A model generated the notes under the pieces. That model was not told the origin of the DNA and did not search any database. It worked only from the letters and a program-made list of their open reading frames with translations. Of a stretch of 32,690 bases of DNA, positions 8,348 to 17,721 are shown piece after piece. The first letter of the stretch is position 1; each line of letters starts with the position of its first letter. The stretch is from an uncultured Pirellulaceae bacterium (GTDB lineage: Bacteria > Planctomycetota > Planctomycetia > Pirellulales > Pirellulaceae): assembly GCA_937928555.1 (NCBI GenBank), contig CALFWR010000104.1:1-32690 (forward strand), in the 5' to 3' direction. The translations under genes and the position numbers were made by a program.

Positions 8348-9766
8348 CTACGTCTCGCGCAACAACTGGTTCATGTACTTCTTGTAACTTTCTACACCCG
8401 GCTGGCCGTAGGGGTTGATCCCGATCAACCGACCCTCGACCACCGTGGCCAGCATCAGCATCTGCAAAAGCTGCCCCACGGACGATTCGTTGACGCCTGC
8501 CAAATGAATATCAGTCGTCGGGCGATTGTCTTCCCGATACGCCAAATTCGTACCGCGGATCGCCGCCGACATGATGTCCACCAGTGTCTTGTCACCAAGC
8601 TCGTTCAGTTGGTCCTGGTCATGTTCGCTCTGGCCGATCGCAAGCCCCTCGTGTCGCCAGGCGTCCACGATCACATTGTTCATGACTTTGTCGCGAGCGC
8701 CTTCTTGATGCTGCTGGGCTCGCGAGTGCAAGTCACGCGAGTTCACACAAGTCAAAGGAAACGCCCCGCGCTCGTCCTTGCCAAGGCTTTCGGCCAACAG
8801 CTGGTCGTACCAGAATCCAACCGACTCCAGTGATTTGCTCCACACAGAAAGCACCCGTGTTGGCATCTCCTGTTTGGTTTCGAGCAAGTGATTCACGCCC
8901 ACGTAGTCCAGGACCACGTTCTGGCCAACCGCCGCGGTGCGAAAGTGCGTGTTCATCGCTGCGGCAGCCTCCAACAGGGCCACCACATCGATGCCCATGA
9001 TCGCCGCCGGCAAAAGCCCCACCGCTGAAAGAATGCTGAACCTTCCGCCAACTCCATCGGGCACAAGGTAGCGGTCGGTGATTCCAATCGCGTCCGCAAG
9101 GCCGGCAAGTTTTCCGCTTGCCCCAGTCACCGGGACGATGAAGTCCTTGAGGTTTTCGGCGCCGACTTTCTTTTCCAAAGCCGCTTTGAACTGTCGAAAC
9201 GCGGCGGCGGTCTCCAGCGTTCCACCGCTTTTGCTGATCACCACGATCGCCCAGTTGCCTTCGGGGCCTTCTTTGCCGGACGAATCGGATTCAAGAAAGT
9301 CAATCAGCGACTGCGACCAGTCGTTGTCGACGTTGTTACCTTCGAAGTAAATCCGGGGCCGCCCGCCGCGAGACTCACGCGGCAACTCGTTGAAGTACGG
9401 ATGGCAACAGGTCTCCATCAGCGCCCGGGCACCCATGTACGACCCGCCGATCCCCAGCACGACAACTTTGTCGACCGTTTCGCCCAACCGCGTCGCGGTT
9501 TTCAAAATCCGACCCAGCTCACTGCCATCGCGATCGTCGTGGTACGCTTCAAGGATCCGCTCGGGCATTTCTGTAAACCCGGCGTCGAGCGGCTGTTTTT
9601 CCGCAGGGATCTCGCCGCTGGCGTACTGCTCAAGATCCACTTTGAGAACTTCATCGCGGGCGGCCTGAAGTTTTGCGGTGATGCCGTCGATGTCGCCCTG
9701 GGAGACGCCGTTGACGGGGATCAACGAGCCACTGTAATCGAAGGTGAGGGGTTTGATTTTTGCCAT
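8348..9766 (-). CDS. pgi: glucose-6-phosphate isomerase
   Basis: A 472-residue phosphoglucose isomerase, interconverting glucose 6-phosphate and fructose 6-phosphate in the cytoplasm. It has the sugar-phosphate loop VVVLGIGGSYMGARAL (~residue 100), the PGI signature region GGRFSILSAVGLLPAAIMGID, the QLLAESLGKDERGAFPLT segment with the catalytic Glu, and SYKKYMNQLL at the C-terminus, the region of the catalytic Lys. The length suits the short Bacillus-type form rather than the ~550-residue proteobacterial form. The gene is transcribed divergently from gpmI, another glycolytic gene, and a long hairpin sits between them. Confidence 0.97.
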   Translation of the reverse strand: MAKIKPLTFDYSGSLIPVNGVSQGDIDGITAKLQAARDEVLKVDLEQYASGEIPAEKQPLDAGFTEMPERILEAYHDDRDGSELGRILKTATRLGETVDKVVVLGIGGSYMGARALMETCCHPYFNELPRESRGGRPRIYFEGNNVDNDWSQSLIDFLESDSSGKEGPEGNWAIVVISKSGGTLETAAAFRQFKAALEKKVGAENLKDFIVPVTGASGKLAGLADAIGITDRYLVPDGVGGRFSILSAVGLLPAAIMGIDVVALLEAAAAMNTHFRTAAVGQNVVLDYVGVNHLLETKQEMPTRVLSVWSKSLESVGFWYDQLLAESLGKDERGAFPLTCVNSRDLHSRAQQHQEGARDKVMNNVIVDAWRHEGLAIGQSEHDQDQLNELGDKTLVDIMSAAIRGTNLAYREDNRPTTDIHLAGVNESSVGQLLQMLMLATVVEGRLIGINPYGQPGVESYKKYMNQLLRET

Positions 9767-9879
9767 GTTTGGATACGGGAATTACCTTGGTTGCAGAAGT
9801 TTCCGATTGTCGCAAATTCTGACATGCTGCATAGCGTCCGATTCCGATTTCAGTAAACTCGTGGCCAGAGTCCACGCAG

Positions 9880-9952
9880 TCGTGGTGACGGCTTCGAGCC
9901 GTCGCAGTTTTACGAGCAGCACGATTGCGACGGCAAAATGCCGTCACCACGA
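9880..9952. repeat. long hairpin between divergent pgi and gpmI
   Basis: Inverted repeat with 27-nt arms (9880-9906 and 9926-9952), perfect over the outer 13 (TCGTGGTGACGGC) and inner 9 (GCCGTCGCA) positions, with about five mismatched positions between and a 19-nt loop. It ends 21 bp before the gpmI ATG. A partly related GTGG..CCAC motif lies just before it (9861-9875). It is probably a REP/MITE-type palindromic element; its position in the shared upstream region means it could affect both genes. Confidence 0.9.
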
Positions 9953-9973
9953 TTCATCTACCCACTCAATACC

Positions 9974-11620
<1,647 letters not shown>

Positions 11621-11650
11621 TTGCCCTGGCAAGGCAACCCGACGCGTCAG

Positions 11651-11722
11651 CGAGGACTCAATCGCAACCGAGGACTCAATCGCAACCGAGGACAGAATCG
11701 CAACCGAGGACAAAATGGTAGC
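11651..11722. repeat. 18-bp tandem repeat, about four units
   Basis: Units of CGAGGACTCAATCGCAAC: two identical copies (11651-11668, 11669-11686), one with a small change (11687-11704), and a diverged fourth (11705-11722) that passes into GTAGCCCGAAGCG. Further related pieces (GACGCGTCAGC, CAGGACAGAATCGCAAC) recur at 11890-11935. The repeat occupies the region after gpmI, is not coding, and belongs to the same family as the hairpin at 8196. Confidence 0.85.
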
Positions 11723-11777
11723 CCGAAGCGACAGTTTTGAAGTTGCACATCGCCAGCTTGGGGGAGGTTGTGATTTC

Positions 11778-11886
11778 ATTCACCGCAATTCCAATCCTCT
11801 CCAATGCCAATCCTCTCCCTTGGGCAATTCCAGACCCGCGCAACCCTCCCCGGCGGTGAACCGCCGACCCTCCCAGATGGGAGGGT
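11778..11886. repeat. double-hairpin dispersed repeat, copy A
   Basis: A ~110-bp element that recurs at 23295. After a variable AATGCCAAT-rich part it has two adjoining hairpins: CGGCGGT/ACCGCCG (11851-11866) and ACCCTCCC/GGGAGGGT (11867-11886, loop AGAT). The second hairpin is strong and could act as an mRNA end structure for gpmI, but there is no T-run after it. The other copy has the same flanking words, so this is one mobile or amplified sequence. Confidence 0.85.
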
Positions 11887-11945
11887 GATCGACGCGTCAG
11901 CCAGGACAGAATCGCAACCCGACGCGTCAGCGAGGGACCCCTCTC

Positions 11946-12503
11946 TCAATAGTACGGACGCAGCATCAAATAACAAATCGGTCCGCTCACCGCGACGTAG
12001 AACCACATCGGCCAGGTGATCTTTGCGAACTTGCGATGCCGGGCGTATTGACCGGTAAAACCAAAAATCCACGTGAAAAGGATCAGCGGGAAACTAACCG
12101 CTGCCAACACAATGTGCGAAATCAAAAGCACAAAGTACACGATCCGCATCGCGCCCTGACCGCCGTATTTTGTTTCTTCGGTCGTGAAGTGATACGCGAC
12201 GTAGCACAGCAGAAAGGCAGCCGAAAACATCATCGCCGCAGAGATGGCTTCACGGTGGGCTTTCACGTTTCGTTGCTTGATCGCAATCAGGGCAAACACC
12301 AACAGCAGCGCCACGATCGAATTGAGCAACGCATGAAACGGCGGCAGCATGTCGAGTTCGAATCCGATGTCGAACTTTTCAGCGCGTCGCATGTAGCCCA
12401 CCAAAGCCAACACCGCGACCGTTAGCACCCACGCGATCGGGTAAAGCTTCTTTGCCAAAGGTAAATTCTCTGGCTTGCCAATGGTTTCGTTTTCGTCAGT
12501 CAT
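11946..12503 (-). CDS. DUF420 membrane protein, cytochrome oxidase maturation (CtaM/YozB-like)
   Basis: A 185-residue integral membrane protein with about five helices: near residues 22-40, 54-73, 87-105, 121-145 and 165-182. Conserved features of DUF420 are present, such as LPPFHALLNSIVALLL and the His residues in YHFTTE and ISHIVLA. In Firmicutes the DUF420 member CtaM is needed to mature the aa3-type oxidase. Here it is the last gene of the oxidase-assembly operon, 16 bp after the SUKH-like gene, which supports the same role. The protein probably acts in the cytoplasmic membrane. Confidence 0.88.
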   Translation of the reverse strand: MTDENETIGKPENLPLAKKLYPIAWVLTVAVLALVGYMRRAEKFDIGFELDMLPPFHALLNSIVALLLVFALIAIKQRNVKAHREAISAAMMFSAAFLLCYVAYHFTTEETKYGGQGAMRIVYFVLLISHIVLAAVSFPLILFTWIFGFTGQYARHRKFAKITWPMWFYVAVSGPICYLMLRPYY

Positions 12504-12519
12504 GGTTCGTTGAAAGGTC

Positions 12520-13311
12520 TCAAATCCTGTATCGTGAATCGCGGGTGTTCTGACGAATCCAGTCAGGTAGCTCCTCTATTTGCGGTCGCCTCTTGCGAAA
12601 GTGAACTGAGCAAACACGGCTCCCGGGTTGCAGCCCGGCAAACATGTTCGTGGATTCAAATAATTGATCATTACCAATTGTTGAAACGCGGTCAAAGTAC
12701 TGGCTCATTTGAGCCAACCGTTCCTCACGCCTTGCCGGTTCTTCCGGAACGGAAACATCCACCCGCGTCTTTGAAGGCAGATAGTCCAAAATCTGCTTGA
12801 TCAGAAACGCGGTAACCGTCGGCCGAATCATACCTTTGGATTCCCACTGATTCCCCCGCCACGTTACATCGTCATCGCCGTAAACGCAGACATCCATCTC
12901 CTGAACCGGCGGATCGGGAAGATGAAGATCGGCTCTCTTCACGCCCCACGCAACGTTGCCTTCGCAGATTACCCGGATGACAAGCGTCTGGCTGTTCTCA
13001 CTCCACAACATCGCATAATCGTCACGCATCAAGTTGCCGTGCTCGCTGTTGGTCTGCTCAAACAGAGAGACCCATTCCTTGAGCGACGGCGGCAACGCAA
13101 CACCAATCCTTTTCTCAACAGATGCAACCGGTGCGCCCCATGTCTCGACAGCGTCAATCTCACGGCGCAAGCTCCTGTTTTCTTGCCGGATCCAAAACCA
13201 GTTGCGAATAAACTCGCGGAGCACGACCCAGCGATCTCGCCAGTCCTCACCCACGTCGCGCAGGCATGGCTGGTAGTCATGCAGCGACAGGTCAGGATCA
13301 ATATCGCTCAT
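12520..13311 (-). CDS. SUKH-like (SMI1/KNR4) domain protein
   Basis: A 263-residue soluble protein. The central part (residues ~60-180) resembles the SUKH/SMI1-KNR4 fold: VEKRIGVALPPSLKEWVSLFEQ matches the opening helix, followed by β-strands (VIRVICEGNVAWGVKR) and GDDDVTWRGNQWE. In bacteria this superfamily supplies many toxin-immunity proteins, but other members have unknown roles. No toxin gene is adjacent. It sits between the SCO gene (4-bp gap) and the DUF420 gene (16-bp gap), so it is co-transcribed with oxidase-assembly genes. An N-terminal ~60 residues rich in W and R are extra to the domain. The family assignment is moderate. Confidence 0.7.
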   Translation of the reverse strand: MSDIDPDLSLHDYQPCLRDVGEDWRDRWVVLREFIRNWFWIRQENRSLRREIDAVETWGAPVASVEKRIGVALPPSLKEWVSLFEQTNSEHGNLMRDDYAMLWSENSQTLVIRVICEGNVAWGVKRADLHLPDPPVQEMDVCVYGDDDVTWRGNQWESKGMIRPTVTAFLIKQILDYLPSKTRVDVSVPEEPARREERLAQMSQYFDRVSTIGNDQLFESTNMFAGLQPGSRVCSVHFRKRRPQIEELPDWIRQNTRDSRYRI

Positions 13312-13315
13312 CGGT

Positions 13316-14590
13316 TCACTTGCCAGTAACGGGTTCGAATCTGGCCGGCGGTCGATCCTCTTTGTTCAGCTCCGCAACCAACTGCAGCAATTGGACTTCC
13401 TGTCCCGCGTCCTGCCAGGAGAATCGGCCGCGAACGCTGCCCCACTTGTCGACCACAAACAGGTCCGTCGAGTGGTGGTCTTCCTTGCCCATCGCTGAAA
13501 AGAACTCGCCAGCGATCCGCGGAATGGCTCTTTTGTTTCCGGTTAGAAACATCCAGCGCTGCGGATCCGCATCGATCTCGCGGGCGTACTTTCGCAACAC
13601 CTCGGCCGTGTCGGTGACCGGATCGGTGGTGATGCTGACCAGTTTGGCTGGAGTATCCACCAGGCGATCCTGCAAGCCGCGAAGGTACTTCGTCTGATCC
13701 TTGCAGATCGTTGGGCAGGACGTGAAAAAGAAATTCGCGATCCAGACTTCTCCGACTAGGTCACGCGAGAAAAATGGCTTCTCGTCGCTGCCAAGCAAAT
13801 GGAACTCACGCAGCCACTGTAGCGTGCTCAAATCGATTGGCTCAAGGCCCACCATCGCGTTGCGGGTTCGCACCGTCTGCCCCAACGGAGGCTCTGTTTC
13901 GGCAGCGACCTGTTTGACCACTTTCACCAGACGCTTCATGTCGTAAGGATCGTTCCACTTGAACCTGTCCCGGTAGCGGCCCCACTTGTCGACCAGCATG
14001 ATGTTGTCGGTGTGGTTCGCGATGTCGACGACTTCAACGCGAAACATCTGCTCGCCGACCTGTTTGATTTTGTATTTCTGGTCCGTCAGAAAAGCCCACC
14101 GCGGTGATTGAGCATCGAAATCTCTGGCGTAGCGACCAAGCACTTCCGGCGTATCGTTTTCCGGATCAACGGTGATCGTCACAAAAGAAACGTCTTCCTT
14201 TTTCAGTTGATCGTTAAGCCTTGCAACCTGCTTGTTCAAGTCCCGACAGATGCTCGGGCAACTGGCAAAGAAAAAGCTGACCAGAAACGGACGCTTTCCC
14301 GAAAACTGAGCCGTATCAAACTCTTCGCCGTCTTGGTTGGTCATCACAAACGGATCGATGTGGTGCAGGTGATTCCAGGAGGCATCCACAAGCACCGCTC
14401 CCGATGGCTGATCGGTGGTGGGCTTGGTCGGCGTGCTGCTGCTTCCCGATTGCGCAACCAAAACCGGAGCCTGGTTCGAAAAGATCCCCAGCCCCATAAA
14501 CACCGCGAGGCCCAAAAACAGGGCAGCCAGTGTTCCCAACAATGCCATCAGCACGACGGGCGATTTTCTTTGATGCGGCGGCACGTTCAT
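13316..14590 (-). CDS. tandem-domain SCO1/SenC copper chaperone
   Basis: A 424-residue protein anchored by one N-terminal helix (residues ~13-36), with two complete SCO (thioredoxin-like) domains. Domain 1 has the copper motif C111-P-S-I-C115 and the distal H193 (ANHTD). Domain 2 has C292-P-T-I-C296 and H372/H373 (DHHSTD). Each carries the VDKWG segment seen in SCO proteins. SCO proteins deliver copper to the CuA site of oxidase subunit II; two copper sites in one polypeptide is unusual. It overlaps the subunit IV gene by 4 bp (ATGA), and the SUKH-like gene follows directly. Confidence 0.95.
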   Translation of the reverse strand: MNVPPHQRKSPVVLMALLGTLAALFLGLAVFMGLGIFSNQAPVLVAQSGSSSTPTKPTTDQPSGAVLVDASWNHLHHIDPFVMTNQDGEEFDTAQFSGKRPFLVSFFFASCPSICRDLNKQVARLNDQLKKEDVSFVTITVDPENDTPEVLGRYARDFDAQSPRWAFLTDQKYKIKQVGEQMFRVEVVDIANHTDNIMLVDKWGRYRDRFKWNDPYDMKRLVKVVKQVAAETEPPLGQTVRTRNAMVGLEPIDLSTLQWLREFHLLGSDEKPFFSRDLVGEVWIANFFFTSCPTICKDQTKYLRGLQDRLVDTPAKLVSITTDPVTDTAEVLRKYAREIDADPQRWMFLTGNKRAIPRIAGEFFSAMGKEDHHSTDLFVVDKWGSVRGRFSWQDAGQEVQLLQLVAELNKEDRPPARFEPVTGK

Positions 14591-14979
14591 GGGTGGGTTT
14601 CCTGAGCGGTTGGTTCGGCGCCGGTTTCAATAACCGGAGCATAGCTGGCGCGGGTTTTCGAATAGGTGCTCACTCGGTCTGCGATGTCGGGAACAAGCAG
14701 CATCACCAACAAGGCCGACATCAGAATCGCGGGAATAGTGAGCACGTACTTCCACTTCTTTTCCCACCACAAATGCATAAAGAAAGTCACCACTAGGAAA
14801 GCCTTCGCGACCGAAACGGTCATCATCGCCAGCCAGGCGGTCATCCGGTGTTGCATCAAATGCGAGTTCGCAATCCAGAAACTGAGCCCCGTCAATGCAC
14901 AGAGCATCAGGAAGACCATGACGAACACACCGCGATGGCTTTTGGGTTCAGGTTGAGGTTGTGCGTGTTGATCCTGCAT
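14587..14979 (-). CDS. cytochrome c oxidase subunit IV family protein
   Basis: A 130-residue membrane protein with three helices, near residues 20-40, 48-68 and 80-97. The middle segment VAKAFLVVTFFMHLWWEKKW is typical of the prokaryotic subunit IV (CtaF/CyoD-like) family. The N-terminal ~15 residues are Gln/Pro-rich and the last ~30 residues are extracytoplasmic or cytoplasmic tail. The subunit helps stability or assembly of heme-copper oxidases and has no catalytic residues. The gene overlaps the SCO gene by 4 bp and lies 57 bp after subunit III. Confidence 0.9.
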   Translation of the reverse strand: MQDQHAQPQPEPKSHRGVFVMVFLMLCALTGLSFWIANSHLMQHRMTAWLAMMTVSVAKAFLVVTFFMHLWWEKKWKYVLTIPAILMSALLVMLLVPDIADRVSTYSKTRASYAPVIETGAEPTAQETHP

Positions 14980-15036
14980 GCCGGTGACTCGCCAGAGTCT
15001 TTTTCAAACAAGTGAGCGCCTGAAATGATTCAATTA

Positions 15037-16242
15037 CTAAAACAAGTACAAAAGCGGAAACAGGAATATCCACACGATATCCACAAAATGCCAGTACAAC
15101 GCGACATTTTCGACCAGCCCCGCACGGGCGACATCAAGCGTCATCGGCAGCATCACCAAAAAGGCAATCAGCCCGATCAATACGTGCAGGGCGTGAAATC
15201 CCGTCAGCATGAAATAGGTATTGGCCCATGTATTACCGCTGGGAATCACCATCGGCAGTTTGATGTGGTGATCATGATTGATGCCGTGGTGGTCGTGATC
15301 GGCCAGGTGAAATTCCTGGATCGCCCGGACGCGAGCAGACAGTTTTGAATGATTGCCCGTTGCCGCAGTGATCGATGCGGTTAGCTGGTTCGCCTGCGTT
15401 TTTTTGGCCGACAGCGCCGACTTTTGCTCCTCCGTGAGATCGTCTGCTTTTCCCAGTTCCGCGATTTTCTCCTGAAGCGATTTAAGCTGCGACCTGGATT
15501 CATCGAGCCCCTGTTGGGCGCCGGCAAGCAGACCGCTGACTTCGGCTGTTTCATTCTGCATGTAAGTCGCAATGCGTTGTCGCTGCTCACTCGAAAACGA
15601 ATCCGGATAAACCTGGCTGGCCAAAGCCGACATCGCCAACGGTTCCATCAGCGGATCGTCATTCCTGCCGACTTTGGATTCGGTCCACTGCACCATGCCG
15701 CTCTGGATCAGAAACAGATTCGCAAGCTCCCGGTTGGTCTCAGCGGTGGCTCCGCTTTTTTCCAGCACCCCCACGCGATCACGAATGTGTTCTTTCAGCC
15801 CCGAAAGCCAGACCGCATCGGCGCGATCATAAAGCACGCTTCGGGGTGCCGAAGGGTGAATGCCGTGACTGAATTTGGAGGCATACTCAACGCCCTTGAT
15901 ACCCAAAAACCCACAGCCCAGCACAAACGTCAGCAGCAACCAGCGTTTGGCTTTGGTCGGCTGGCCGAGTTTGGCGGCTTCGAGCGCCAGCACGATCGTC
16001 ACGCTGGAGCAAATCAGCACAAAGGTATTGATCGCACCCAACCACTCGACCACGTGGACCTCTCCTGGTGTCGGCCAACTTCCCGCTGGAACACCAAAAC
16101 GGAGCACAATGTACGTTCCGATCAACGCCGTAAAAAACATGATCTCGGTCGAAAGGAACAGCCACATGGCGATCTTCCCGCGGGCAACGGGAATCGCCGA
16201 CTGGTATCGCAAGCCATGCTTTGTGTCGGTGTGTGCGGTCAT
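15037..16242 (-). CDS. ctaE: cytochrome c oxidase subunit III with large insert
   Basis: A 401-residue subunit III of a heme-copper oxidase, about twice the usual ~200 residues of the short bacterial form. Residues 23-122 ([20 protein letters not shown] and the next two helices) and residues 338-401 ([26 protein letters not shown]) are typical. Between helix 3 and helix 4 there is an extra ~200-residue soluble region (about 130-335). It holds a predicted coiled coil (~240-295), a run of helix-breaking segments, and a His cluster HDHH...HDHH (316-326). The insert is on the loop side of the membrane and is not seen in standard subunit III. The start at 16242 has a normal Met-Thr-Ala N-terminus. 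Confidence 0.93.
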   Translation of the reverse strand: MTAHTDTKHGLRYQSAIPVARGKIAMWLFLSTEIMFFTALIGTYIVLRFGVPAGSWPTPGEVHVVEWLGAINTFVLICSSVTIVLALEAAKLGQPTKAKRWLLLTFVLGCGFLGIKGVEYASKFSHGIHPSAPRSVLYDRADAVWLSGLKEHIRDRVGVLEKSGATAETNRELANLFLIQSGMVQWTESKVGRNDDPLMEPLAMSALASQVYPDSFSSEQRQRIATYMQNETAEVSGLLAGAQQGLDESRSQLKSLQEKIAELGKADDLTEEQKSALSAKKTQANQLTASITAATGNHSKLSARVRAIQEFHLADHDHHGINHDHHIKLPMVIPSGNTWANTYFMLTGFHALHVLIGLIAFLVMLPMTLDVARAGLVENVALYWHFVDIVWIFLFPLLYLF

Positions 16243-16329
16243 GGATTGAAAACAGATTCAGCGTTTTGAAACAGGTTCAAGCACTTCCCGGCCGCCGGTC
16301 TGCCCGCGAAAAATCGCCGACCAATTCAA

Positions 16330-16345
16330 TGTTGGCCGGCCAACA
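16330..16345. repeat. 16-bp perfect palindrome upstream of subunit III
   Basis: TGTTGGCCGGCCAACA lies between the heme O synthase stop (16359) and the subunit III start (16242) and is perfectly self-complementary. It could be a regulator site or a weak mRNA structure between the two genes. There is no supporting second copy, so its role is open. Confidence 0.4.
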
Positions 16346-16358
16346 ATGCGCTGAACCA

Positions 16359-17288
16359 TCAGGTCAAACAGGCCAGCATCAAACCCAACATATACAGGGG
16401 CAGGTACAACAGCGAAGTCCGGAGAAGCTTTCTTGCGGTAGCGTCATTGGGCTGTTTGGCAAACAGCAGCGATGCCTTCAGATAGTAACCCCCGACCACC
16501 AGAGCAAAGACCGCCACGATCGCCCCGTGCAGCGTCGATCGCACAAAGAAAGCCGGCACCAAACTGACCGCAATCAATAGCAAGCAGGTCACCACCGCCT
16601 TGCGACCGGCCCGAACTCCGCTCGGATCCACGACCGTCAGCATTTGCAAGCCACCTTTTTTGTACTGGTCTCTGTACTTCCACGCGATCGCCATAAAGTG
16701 CGGAAACTGCCAGAAGAACAGCACGCCAAAAAACGCCCACACTGAAACGGGAATCGTGCTTCCCGTTGCGAGGGCTCCCATCAGCACAGGCAGCGCCCCG
16801 GCGACGGCCCCGACTTCGGTGTTGAGCCAGTGTTTCCGTTTCAGCGGCGTGTAAATCAAAACGTAAAGCACCCAGTTGGCCACGCCGCAAATTGCAGTGG
16901 CTGTGTTAACAAACATTCCCAGCACCACAACACTCAGCACCAACGCCGCGATGCCAAAAATGATGACTTCGGTTCCGGTAAGCCGATCCGACGGAAGCGG
17001 TCGGCCAGCGGTTCGCGGCATAAGAAAATCCGACCGCCGTTCGAGGTACATGTTCATCGCGTTACCACTGCCGGCGATCAACAACATCCCGATCGAACCC
17101 CAGAACAGAACCGAGAAAGAAGGAAACGCGGGCGCGGCCATCGCGGCGGCGACGATGAAGGTAATCAGAACCATCACTGAGATACGGAGCTTGGTTAGCT
17201 CGACGTACGCGTTGATCCGCTGCGACAGCGTGCTGCCAGGGGCAGGCGGATTGGATGGCTCTGTGGTCACGGACACGGTATTCTGCAT
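16359..17288 (-). CDS. ctaB: protoheme IX farnesyltransferase (heme O synthase)
   Basis: A 309-residue member of the UbiA prenyltransferase superfamily that attaches a farnesyl group to heme b to make heme O for heme-copper oxidases. It has nine predicted membrane helices. The Mg/diphosphate motif is seen in GSGNAMNMYLERRSDFLMPR (near residue 85). The segments TPLKRKHWLNTEVGAVAGALPVLMGAL and WQFPHFMAIAWKYRDQY are family signatures. The ATG at 17288 gives a normal ~20-residue polar N-terminus; an earlier ATG 30 codons up is in a repeat-rich zone and less likely. It is the first gene of the oxidase operon that continues with subunit III. Confidence 0.95.
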   Translation of the reverse strand: MQNTVSVTTEPSNPPAPGSTLSQRINAYVELTKLRISVMVLITFIVAAAMAAPAFPSFSVLFWGSIGMLLIAGSGNAMNMYLERRSDFLMPRTAGRPLPSDRLTGTEVIIFGIAALVLSVVVLGMFVNTATAICGVANWVLYVLIYTPLKRKHWLNTEVGAVAGALPVLMGALATGSTIPVSVWAFFGVLFFWQFPHFMAIAWKYRDQYKKGGLQMLTVVDPSGVRAGRKAVVTCLLLIAVSLVPAFFVRSTLHGAIVAVFALVVGGYYLKASLLFAKQPNDATARKLLRTSLLYLPLYMLGLMLACLT

Positions 17289-17510
17289 GGTTACGGGACT
17301 CGTATTGTTGTTTGCCGGATGGTGTTTGAAAAGGATGAAACGCCGCAATCGGCAAGGAGTCACCTCAAAGCCGAACAATCCGAAAAGTCCAGGGCTCAGT
17401 CGGTGAGCCGCGGGGAGTTCTGTTCCATTATCGCCGCCATTTTCTTTCCCATGGTGGAACTTTCTGTCGCGGTTGAGGCGCAGAGCACGAAATCGGCCTC
17501 AGGTGCGCCC

Positions 17511-17654
17511 GTGAGCCACTGGCCGTAAGGCCTCGGGTGGGAATTACGCAACGACCCAGCCATCATTTGGCACATTGAATCACCGCCAAAGCCTCCAGCT
17601 TTTTGCCAAACCGCATCGCGACCATCACCCGAGGCCTCACGGCCAGCGGCTCAC
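17511..17654. repeat. long inverted repeat, 30-bp arms
   Basis: Arms 17511-17540 (GTGAGCCACTGGCCGTAAGG then CCTCGGGTGG) and 17625-17654 pair at 27 of 30 positions across an ~84-bp loop. A related piece GTGAGCCGCGGGG occurs at 17404. It lies in the gap between the 3' end of the first M56 gene and the start of the oxidase operon, with no coding sequence. It is probably another dispersed palindromic element. Confidence 0.85.
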
Positions 17655-17668
17655 ATCAAGCACCGTTT

Positions 17669-17710
17669 CGGCACCAGGCTCTACCGCCAAAACGGTTCGC
17701 CCTGGTGCCG
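17669..17710 (-). terminator. hairpin after the M56 gene, possible terminator
   Basis: Arms CGGCACCAGGC and GCCCTGGTGCCG enclose an ~18-nt loop, 12 bp past the stop of the first M56 gene. The stem is GC-rich and near perfect. There is no clear U-tract on the minus strand, so it may be an mRNA stabiliser or weak terminator only. Confidence 0.45.
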
Positions 17711-17721
17711 CAGGCCCACGC

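Noticed and set aside
15424..16269. A 281-codon plus-strand frame opposite oxidase subunit III
   Set aside because: It is the antisense shadow of a clear subunit III gene and shows no recognisable protein.
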